64,000 nucleotides of DNA from positions 1,116,001-1,180,000 of the forward strand of contig NZ_MRCI01000001.1 in NCBI RefSeq assembly GCF_001922575.1, written 5' to 3'. The notes under the pieces are model-generated. The model saw only the letters and a list, made by a program, of their open reading frames with translations, made no database searches and was not told the origin of the DNA. Below are positions 19,202 to 25,862 of this stretch, in pieces; the stretch's first letter is position 1; each line of letters begins with the position of its first letter. The DNA is from Neptunomonas phycophila. Its GTDB lineage: Bacteria > Pseudomonadota > Gammaproteobacteria > Pseudomonadales > Balneatricaceae. The position numbers were made by a program, and so were the translations under genes.

Positions 19202-19897
19202 TTAAGCGATTGTTGGCAGAATAAAAAGTAGCGCTTCACTATTGTCTGATGCTTGCATCTGTACTTTATTCTCATCGGTTAAAGTTATGCCGTCACCTGC
19301 TGAATAGCGTTCACCATTGATTAAAACATCACCCGTGGCAACGTGGATATAACCAATGGTCGCTGTATCTAAGACCTTTGCGATCGGGGCATCTGTTGCT
19401 TGCAAACGGTAAATCTCAACATCTTGAGAGATGCTCAGTGAACCGTTTCTTCCATCCGGTGACACTAATAAGCTCAGGCCGTTAAACGCTGAAAAATCTT
19501 TTTGTTGATAGCTAGGAGTTAAGCCCGACTGGCGAGGAATGACCCATATTTGCAAAAAGTGTAATGCCTCGCTAGCAGAGGCATTATACTCGCTATGCTT
19601 TATACCTGTTCCTGCACTCATAACTTGTACTTCACCGGCGCTTAAGTACTCGGTATGACCCAATGTATCCTTATGTTTAATTCTTCCCTCAAGAACGTAA
19701 CTGATGATCTCCATATCTTGATGGCCATGAGTATCAAAGCCATAACCGGGTTTGACATGATCATCATTAATAACGCGCAAATGAGATAGACCCATTTGTT
19801 CCGGGTTGTAATAAGAGCCAAATGAAAAGGTATGGCGCGAATTTAACCACCCGAAATCGGCCTGCCCACGCTCGTCACTTTTAAGAACAGAGATCAT
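19202..19897 (-). CDS. Pirin family protein (YhhW-like)
   Basis: 231 residues, a two-cupin pirin. The metal site motif GFDTHGHQDMEIISYVLEG (about 53-71) and GTGIKHSEYN (about 97-106) supply the usual His/His/His/Glu ligands. Some bacterial pirins oxidise quercetin and others bind regulators, so only family membership is claimed. It begins 13 bases after the DoxX gene on the same strand and both are divergent from a LysR gene, suggesting one regulated two-gene operon. Confidence 0.9.
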   Translation of the reverse strand: MISVLKSDERGQADFGWLNSRHTFSFGSYYNPEQMGLSHLRVINDDHVKPGYGFDTHGHQDMEIISYVLEGRIKHKDTLGHTEYLSAGEVQVMSAGTGIKHSEYNASASEALHFLQIWVIPRQSGLTPSYQQKDFSAFNGLSLLVSPDGRNGSLSISQDVEIYRLQATDAPIAKVLDTATIGYIHVATGDVLINGERYSAGDGITLTDENKVQMQASDNSEALLFILPTIA

Positions 19898-19910
19898 ACT
19901 ATTAACCTTC

Positions 19911-20357
19911 CTATGATTTTTGAGTGATTAACGAATCTACAGATACCCGACCAGCTCCACTGATCAATAATGAAATAGAACCTGCGAGCAGCGCTAATGC
20001 GTATTCATATCCATTGTTAGTTAATAGCAATCCATTACTTAAATGAACGCTAACAATGGCGATTAGCATGGTGAAGGCAAGCACTAAAGCTGCTGGTCGA
20101 GTAAGTAAACCGATTAAAATAAATAAGCCACCAAAGAACTCACCGGAACCTGCAAGGCCTGCCATAAGTACTCCAGGTTCTATGCCCTGAGAAGCCATCC
20201 ACTGCCCGGTACCCTCTAAACCATAACCCCCAAACCAGCCAAATAACTTTTGGGCTCCGTGAACCATAAAAATGATCCCTAACGGAACTCTTAGAGCTAA
20301 TGGTGCAAAGCCCGCGTCAGAAAATAAAACCTTACGAATAATTGCCGTGTCCATCAT
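19911..20357 (-). CDS. DoxX family membrane protein
   Basis: 148 residues with four membrane helices. Typical DoxX motifs are RVPLGIIFMVHGAQKLFGWFGG at about 24-45 (split: LGIIFMVHG, KLFGWFGG) and GEFFGGLFILIGLLTR near 72-87. Its function in most bacteria is unknown, with links to redox or thiosulfate metabolism in a few. It is the first gene of the unit with pirin and is divergent from the LysR gene at 20469. Confidence 0.88.
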   Translation of the reverse strand: MMDTAIIRKVLFSDAGFAPLALRVPLGIIFMVHGAQKLFGWFGGYGLEGTGQWMASQGIEPGVLMAGLAGSGEFFGGLFILIGLLTRPAALVLAFTMLIAIVSVHLSNGLLLTNNGYEYALALLAGSISLLISGAGRVSVDSLITQKS

Positions 20358-20468
20358 GTATTCCTTATCAAGTAAGTTTGTGAGATGCCGTAACGATAAA
20401 TCAAGTTTTGTTTCTAAAAAAGCGAATTAAATATGATAAACTTTTCGAAAAAATAGGAAGTAAGTGCT

Positions 20469-21374
20469 GTGGCTAAAGTAACTCTTGAACAATGGCGTAT
20501 GTTGCGTGCAGTTGTTGAGCACGGAGGTTTTGCTCAAGCGGCATCGGCTATTCACAAAAGCCCTTCCAGCATCAATCATGCTATTCATAAAATGGAAAGT
20601 CTGCTGGGTGTTCCTTTATTGGAAGTAAAGGGGCGTAAGGCTCATTTAACGGGGACGGGAAGTGTGTTGTTGCGCCGAGCCGAGCGTATTTTAGAAAGCG
20701 TCCAGAACTTAGAAGCGCTAGCAGATAATTTAAGTGTCGGGTTGGAGACAGAGGTTGTCATTGCAATTGATCAAGCTTTTCCAGAGAGGATACTTAGCCA
20801 AGTACTCACGGCTTTTTCGCAACGCTATCCGGTAACCCGAGTTGAGTTACATGAAACCGTTTTATCAGGCACTGAAGAGCTTATTAGCGATGGCAAGGCT
20901 GATTTAGGGATTACACCTTGCAGCCTATCAGGTCGTTTAGGAGAGTTCTTAATGAATATAGACTTTATTGCGGTTGCTCGTCCTGACCATCCGTTACACC
21001 ACTCAACGGTATTAACAGAAAGTGATTTAGAACCCTACCGGCAAATAGTTGTGCGCGATTCATCTTCAAAGCGCTCCATTAACGTTGGCTGGTTGGGAGC
21101 ACAGGAGCGATGGACTGCTTCCAATTTACACACTTCTGTTGCATGGGTAGTGCAAGGTCTAGGTTATGCTTGGTTACCCTTATCAGCGATTAGTACATAC
21201 CTTGAAAATGGCAGCTTAAAGCCGCTTCCTCTGTTAGTTGGGGCTAAGCGTTCTATGGACTTTCAGTTATATCATGCCGATATTGATAAAACAGGAGAGG
21301 CAACTCAATATTTAGCAGAGTTAATTATTAAGGGGTGTGATCAAAAATCTACATTATTATTACCTAAGCTATAA
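20469..21374 (+). CDS. LysR-family regulator
   Basis: 301 residues from a GTG at 20469, with AGGAAG at 20455-20460 and an 8-base spacer. The helix-turn-helix occupies residues 6-65 (GGFAQAASAIHKSPSSINHAI) and the effector domain follows. It is transcribed away from doxX-pirin with 111 bases between starts, so it most likely controls that pair. No co-inducer can be named. The sequence between the genes is AT-rich, and I saw no clear T-N11-A site. Confidence 0.88.
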   Translation: MAKVTLEQWRMLRAVVEHGGFAQAASAIHKSPSSINHAIHKMESLLGVPLLEVKGRKAHLTGTGSVLLRRAERILESVQNLEALADNLSVGLETEVVIAIDQAFPERILSQVLTAFSQRYPVTRVELHETVLSGTEELISDGKADLGITPCSLSGRLGEFLMNIDFIAVARPDHPLHHSTVLTESDLEPYRQIVVRDSSSKRSINVGWLGAQERWTASNLHTSVAWVVQGLGYAWLPLSAISTYLENGSLKPLPLLVGAKRSMDFQLYHADIDKTGEATQYLAELIIKGCDQKSTLLLPKL

Positions 21375-21490
21375 CTGTTTATACGGGTAGTAATACTGAC
21401 GACCATGTGAATATTATCTTTGAGGATTTTTGGCTGATAATAATTTCATGTGTCAAATTATATAATACAACCGTAGTATTAAATCCCTGT

Positions 21491-21509
21491 GCGGGACTTT
21501 TAATCCCGC
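21491..21509 (+). other. Hairpin downstream of the LysR gene
   Basis: GCGGGA (21491-21496) pairs with TCCCGC (21504-21509) around a 7-base loop, 117 bases after the LysR stop. There is no U-run, so it may be only a weak transcript end. Confidence 0.4.
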
Positions 21510-21568
21510 CTTGTCAATTAGAATGAACTTAAGTTAACTACAGTGGCCTACATGAAGCACATGTATTG

Positions 21569-21614
21569 AAGAAAACATAAGGTGTTTCTAAGTTATGTAT
21601 CCCTATGTTTTCTT
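21569..21614 (+). promoter_or_regulatory. Inverted repeat in the osmC leader
   Basis: AAGAAAACATA (21569-21579) and TATGTTTTCTT (21604-21614) pair over 11 bases with a 24-base loop, then TTA follows. It lies 28 bases before osmC. It could be a terminator of upstream transcription, an attenuator or an operator. Confidence 0.45.
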
Positions 21615-21641
21615 TTATTAGCACATTGCTAAGGAGAGTTT

Positions 21642-22070
21642 ATGTCTATTATCAAGAAAAGTAGTGCTCGTTATCAGTCACTCGGTAAAGAGGGTAAAGG
21701 GTATGTATCCACTGAATCCGGTGTGTTAAGTGATCAACCATATGGCTTTAACACGCGTTTTGAAGGCAAAGCCGGGACAAATCCCGAAGAGTTGATAGCA
21801 GCGGCTCATGCGTCATGTTTTACCATGGCTCTGTCTTTTGCTCTGGAGTCGGCAGGTTATAAAGAAGGCGAACTAGAGACAGAATGCGCTATTTCTTTAG
21901 ATAAAGAGGGCGAAGGTTTTAAGGTCAGTCAGTCTAGCTTAACCTTAAAAGCATCTATTGAAGGCATTTCTGAAACAGAGTTTTCTAAAATAGCAGAGAA
22001 AGCTAAAACAGGTTGCCCAATATCAAAATTATTAGATGCTGAAATTACATTAAATTACGCTTTGTCGTGA
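21642..22070 (+). CDS. osmC: OsmC-family thiol peroxidase
   Basis: 142 residues, full length for OsmC. The two redox cysteines are in AHASCF (Cys59) and TGCPIS (Cys125). The helix with TNPEELIAAAHA precedes the first. OsmC reduces organic hydroperoxides in the cytosol, using Cys59 as the attacking residue, and is often induced by osmotic or stationary-phase stress. AAGGAGA stands before the ATG. It is a single-gene unit with its own strong terminator. Distinction from Ohr was made on N-terminal length and the GKEGKG start. Confidence 0.92.
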   Translation: MSIIKKSSARYQSLGKEGKGYVSTESGVLSDQPYGFNTRFEGKAGTNPEELIAAAHASCFTMALSFALESAGYKEGELETECAISLDKEGEGFKVSQSSLTLKASIEGISETEFSKIAEKAKTGCPISKLLDAEITLNYALS

Positions 22071-22136
22071 ACTTATTATTCGTAACTGGGTCTTAGTTAT
22101 TGAAAGTAAGTTTTACCTTTCCGATAGAGCTCCTTG

Positions 22137-22164
22137 CCGGGTATTTTTATACCCGGTATTTTTT
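22137..22164 (+). terminator. Intrinsic terminator of osmC
   Basis: CCGGGTAT (22137-22144), loop TTTT, ATACCCGG (22149-22156), then a T-run to 22164. It lies 67 bases after the osmC stop. Confidence 0.92.
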
Positions 22165-22594
22165 TGCCTTTTATTTATACTTTTTTAGTATATTAATCTT
22201 TTTGTTTTTAAACGTTTTTCCATTGCTCGCTATGCAGACAAGTGAAATGGTTGGCTGTTCTTATTGGTGTATCGTGAGTAGGTCGTTAACCTTGGCTGTA
22301 TAAGCGGTCACATTAAGTGCACCATGTTAAGGCATTAGCAAACTTCATATTGCGCCGTATATTTGTTTAACGCTTATAGACAGCGGTGGGGCTAATCTTG
22401 ATCTTAAGTATCTGAATTCACTGTGTTAAGTCATTTTAGTCTCAGCTGGTATGCTAGTGCTAATGCGGAGTTTGTAGAAGAAAGCAGAAAATGCGCTATT
22501 TTAGGGCGTTTTACTATTAATATATTGCAATATTTTTTTATGGTTGATCACGTTAGAATCCCCACCGCTTAATTAATATAAAAGGATTTTTCCT
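22165..22594. other. Intergenic region before the HhH protein gene
   Basis: About 430 bases without a supported gene. A 12-base palindrome ATATTGCAATAT is at 22522-22533 and the ribosome site AAAAGGA lies before 22595. Nothing else was recognised. Confidence 0.5.
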
Positions 22595-23398
22595 ATGAAC
22601 GTGTCCCATTTATGCAATACTGAATCGCCTGTGAGTGATTTCTCTATCCAAGGGAGCGGTTATTGCATACAGGAAGATCGAGTTACTCTCTCAATCGAAC
22701 AGCTTTTGAGCAATCGCTCCGCTGATAATATAAGTGGCAGCTTGATGCTAGAATTGTGGGCGTTGCCTACCCAATATCTCGGTGGTGGTTTTGGTGGTGA
22801 GTTGCTGGCTTATACAAGCCTTGCGCCACTTTCTGGTCAGTGTTACTTACCTAATTTATGCTTTAATTTACCTTTCACTTCTCCGACGCCAGGCCAGTGG
22901 TATATTACCCTGATGGTTCGGGAATGGGACGGCAGTCAGTTCATCACGCGTGATTATGTGAATTACGAGAACCTATTTTGTGTTGAGGCTAAGCCTGTTG
23001 TTTCACGTAGTACTAGCGATAATGTTATTTCGGTTGATTTTGGTCATGTTGATCACTCTGCTAACAACCAAAACCGTTTAGACTCTTTAGCACCTAGTCA
23101 GGTTGTTAAAGATAGTCCACTAAATCACGAATGTGATGCAGAGAGTGCTCCACCGAAAAAAGCGGCTAAATCGGGTAAGCGTGCTAGCAAAGTAAACCCG
23201 TCAGGCAAGGCTATCGCTAAAAAAGTATCCATTAACAAAGCATCGTTAAGTGAACTTGAAGGTATTAAAGGTTTGCCCGTTAAAGTAGCAAAGCTGATTT
23301 TTCAAACTCGCCCGCATAAAAAAATTGACGAGTTATTGGCGTTAAAAGGTATGGGACCAAAGCTACTTAAAAAGATTGAGCACTTGATAAAACTGTAA
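22595..23398 (+). CDS. Beta-sandwich / basic linker / helix-hairpin-helix protein
   Basis: 267 residues, no signal peptide or membrane segment. Residues ~15-130 form a predicted beta-rich domain with LMLELWALPTQYLGGGFGGELLA, in pieces, and a final VREWDGSQFITRDYVNY block. I recall similar blocks repeated in proteobacterial proteins of unknown role. Residues ~180-205 are a Lys/Ala-rich linker like a histone tail (KKAAKSGKRASK). Residues 207-267 are a ComEA-type helix-hairpin-helix unit (INKASLSELEGIKGLPVKV, then LLALKGMGPKLLKKIE). DNA binding through the linker and HhH is likely. The function of the first domain is unknown. It is a single gene with its own terminator. Confidence 0.8.
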   Translation: MNVSHLCNTESPVSDFSIQGSGYCIQEDRVTLSIEQLLSNRSADNISGSLMLELWALPTQYLGGGFGGELLAYTSLAPLSGQCYLPNLCFNLPFTSPTPGQWYITLMVREWDGSQFITRDYVNYENLFCVEAKPVVSRSTSDNVISVDFGHVDHSANNQNRLDSLAPSQVVKDSPLNHECDAESAPPKKAAKSGKRASKVNPSGKAIAKKVSINKASLSELEGIKGLPVKVAKLIFQTRPHKKIDELLALKGMGPKLLKKIEHLIKL

Positions 23399-23432
23399 TT
23401 ATTACGAGTAGTAATCAGCTGTATTGGTCGTT

Positions 23433-23459
23433 AAAAGCTAGGTTTACCCTAGCTTTTTT
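23433..23459. terminator. Bidirectional terminator between the HhH and LuxP-like genes
   Basis: AAAAGCTAGG (23433-23442) and CCTAGCTTTT (23448-23457) pair over 10 bases with a 5-base loop and a T-run to 23459. The A-run on the left makes it work in both directions for the two convergent genes. Confidence 0.9.
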
Positions 23460-23480
23460 GTGTCCATCATTGATAAGTGT

Positions 23481-24611
23481 TCAAGGAATAACAGGTATGC
23501 CCGAGTAGCGAAAAGCTTCATCGGCTAACTGGTTTATCTCTTCGTCACTCATTGAACGACTAATCACTGTTATCCGTCCAAGATACACTGTTGGTAGCTC
23601 GTTATCGCGCTCTTCTAAAATATATTTTATCGCTTCGGCAGTAGCAACACCTACGTCATCTCCCATACGCATTGGGGTAGCATTAAGGCTACCTTCTTTA
23701 ACCTTTTGTAGCTCTTTTGCTGTACCTCCCCAGCCAGTAACGAATAGCCGATCGATACTGTTTGCTTCTTCTAGTGTATTGACAGCACCCATTGCCATTG
23801 CCGTATTAGCGTTGTGAAGCACATCTGCCTCAGGGAAGTTTTTGAGGATTAATGCCGCGCCGTCGGCACCGCCTTTTTCTTGGTACTGTCCGAAATGTTC
23901 ATAGATATTTAACCAGTAGCCGTTTTCTTCCACACAGTCACTAAACTCTTGAGATCGTTGATCATCCGTAATTCCGGGGATACCTCTATTCATGGCAAAC
24001 ATGATGTCTTCCCCTAAGTGGTCAATTAAAAAGTCGCATAGGGCTTGAGCGCCAATTGAACTAGAAAAGTCGAACCAAGCTTTAGGTGTATGTTGCCACT
24101 TTTTTTTAGGGGTATGGAATGCCCAAATAAAGGTTTTGAAATCAGGGCTTGAGGATAAACGTTGTATATTTTCGGATTGAACTTCTAGCTCGGATGGGCC
24201 GAATATAACATAGTCAAATTCATCTGATTTTGAGAGCACAGTATCGGTGTGGTTGGACTGTAATGCATGCTCTATCTGCTTTGATGAGAATTCTTGAGTC
24301 GTATGGGGAATATTAAGTTCTGATAGTCGACGAGTTAGCGCCAAATAGTTGCGTGTCCAAAAATCTGAGACATCGGCACTGGGGTAAATAAGAGCGATAT
24401 TGACGGGTTTATTGACCCCCATGTAAGGATCACTTTTACTACTAACGGTTTTTTGAAAGGCCGATAAAATACCCGGTGCGTTAACTTGCTGAGGTAGCCA
24501 ATAATCCCTATCATCAGCTCCCGGTAAAGTAGTATCAGCTAGGGAAGCGGAAGATAAGGGAATAGTTATTAGCATTCCCAGCCATAAAATAAACATCCTA
24601 AAAAAAATCAT
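23481..24611 (-). CDS. LuxP-like periplasmic sugar-binding-fold protein
   Basis: 376 residues with a signal peptide (about 1-25, ending SASLA). The rest is a type-1 periplasmic binding fold that resembles my memory of Vibrio LuxP, the autoinducer-2 receptor, more than sugar-transport proteins: NIALIYPSADVSDFW near 71-85, VTGWGGTAKEL near 291-301, MRMGDDVGVATAEAIK near 314-329 and AFRYS near the end. LuxP ligand positions appear kept at Ser82, Trp85, Arg219, Thr270, Trp294 and Arg315, while those equivalent to Gln77 and Asn159 differ. No ABC permease or luxS is near. It is divergent, with 66 bases between starts, from a second binding protein and a GGDEF-EAL sensor. A role in ligand sensing is inferred. 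Confidence 0.75.
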   Translation of the reverse strand: MIFFRMFILWLGMLITIPLSSASLADTTLPGADDRDYWLPQQVNAPGILSAFQKTVSSKSDPYMGVNKPVNIALIYPSADVSDFWTRNYLALTRRLSELNIPHTTQEFSSKQIEHALQSNHTDTVLSKSDEFDYVIFGPSELEVQSENIQRLSSSPDFKTFIWAFHTPKKKWQHTPKAWFDFSSSIGAQALCDFLIDHLGEDIMFAMNRGIPGITDDQRSQEFSDCVEENGYWLNIYEHFGQYQEKGGADGAALILKNFPEADVLHNANTAMAMGAVNTLEEANSIDRLFVTGWGGTAKELQKVKEGSLNATPMRMGDDVGVATAEAIKYILEERDNELPTVYLGRITVISRSMSDEEINQLADEAFRYSGIPVIP

Positions 24612-24677
24612 CGTAAAAGTTGCCTATACTTAGGTTAGTCGCAGGGACGGCGAGTATAAAAAATTGAGGTGCAGCCT

Positions 24678-25859
24678 ATGAAAAGCCGCATCTCCAAATC
24701 TAATGCGTTTATACCTATGTTGTCGGTGCTGCTCATCAAAACTTCAGTTAATAAATGGTTCAAATCGTTAATCTACCAACTTTGTCTGTATTTGGCTTTG
24801 TTTTTGGCTGTTTTACCGCTTTCGGTACAAGCCGCCTTCTTAAATGAGGCGCAAGCCCGTGTTGCTGAAGCCATCGAGGTTGAGTCTCAATGGCGCGGCC
24901 CTACCAAAGGGCCAGCTGCTGGCTTGGGAAAAAATATCATTTTTATCGCTTCCGACTTACGCAATGGCGGTGTCAATGGAGTGGCAAAAGGGGTGTCCGA
25001 AGCCATCGGGCATTTAGACTGGAATTTACGTTTTCTGGATGGAGCGGGCTCCGAGACGCGTCAAGGCGCTGCTATTCGTAAAGCAATTGGCTTTTTGCCT
25101 GATGGTATTGTGTTAGGCGGGATTGATGCCAAACGCCATTCAAAGATACTCCAGGCTGCGAAAGAACTGGGGATAACAGTGATCGGTTGGCACGCACTGC
25201 CTGATGCCAAGGGAGACGAAGAGCTGGGCGTGTTTACGAATATTACAACGGATATTAGGGAAGTAGCAGAAATAGCGGCACTGTTATCGGTGGTAGAGGC
25301 TAATGGTTATGCCCGTGTCGTTATATTTACAGACCCCAATTATACTATTGCGTTATCAAAATCAGACAGGATGGCGGAAGTTATCAGAGAGTGTCTGCAT
25401 TGTGAGTTGATTAGTATCGAACATGTACCGCTGGATAAAACTGCGGAGCAAATGCCACAAGTTGTTGGGCGTTTACTTAAAGAGCACAAAGACATTACCC
25501 ATTTTTTGACGATTAATGATCTGTATATCGATTTTGCAATTCCTTCCATTGAATCCGAAAAGTTTGACCATGGTACAGCGCCTATTAGCCTATCAGCGGG
25601 TGATGGTAGCTCAGCTGCTTTTCAGCGTATACGTGAAGGCGTGTATCAAGGTGCAACCGTGGCAGAGCCACTTCTTCTGCATGGTTGGCAAATTGTAGAT
25701 GAGTTTAATCGTGCTTTTCTCCTCCAAAAGCCCAGCGGGTATTCGGCAGCGGTTCACTTGGTGACAGACGCAAATATCGATCAGGTAGTAAATAGTGCGG
25801 GCATTTATGACCCTCCCAATGAGTATCGAGAGTCTTATTTAGATATGTGGAAAAAGTAG
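24678..25859 (+). CDS. Periplasmic type-1 binding protein coupled to a GGDEF-EAL sensor
   Basis: 393 residues from ATG 24678, chosen because GAGG at 24666-24669 gives an 8-base spacer; the GTG at 24669 overlaps that site. A long N-terminal region ends in a hydrophobic signal (LCLYLALFLAVLPLSVQAA, near 35-53). The mature part is a periplasmic-binding-protein fold like ribose-binding proteins (IFIASDLRNGGVNGVAKGV, DGIVLGGIDAKRH, then INDLYIDFAIPS). No transporter genes accompany it. The next gene starts 3 bases after its stop, so it probably feeds a ligand signal to that membrane protein. The ligand is unknown. Confidence 0.8.
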   Translation: MKSRISKSNAFIPMLSVLLIKTSVNKWFKSLIYQLCLYLALFLAVLPLSVQAAFLNEAQARVAEAIEVESQWRGPTKGPAAGLGKNIIFIASDLRNGGVNGVAKGVSEAIGHLDWNLRFLDGAGSETRQGAAIRKAIGFLPDGIVLGGIDAKRHSKILQAAKELGITVIGWHALPDAKGDEELGVFTNITTDIREVAEIAALLSVVEANGYARVVIFTDPNYTIALSKSDRMAEVIRECLHCELISIEHVPLDKTAEQMPQVVGRLLKEHKDITHFLTINDLYIDFAIPSIESEKFDHGTAPISLSAGDGSSAAFQRIREGVYQGATVAEPLLLHGWQIVDEFNRAFLLQKPSGYSAAVHLVTDANIDQVVNSAGIYDPPNEYRESYLDMWKK

Positions 25860-25862
25860 ACG

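Noticed and set aside
22100-22303. 67-residue hydrophobic ORF after osmC
   Set aside because: It overlaps the strong osmC terminator, has no ribosome site, and its Phe/Tyr-rich text follows from T-rich DNA.
24678-25859. Binding protein as part of an ordinary sugar ABC importer
   Set aside because: No permease or ATPase gene is near, and the next gene, 3 bases on, is a membrane GGDEF-EAL protein.
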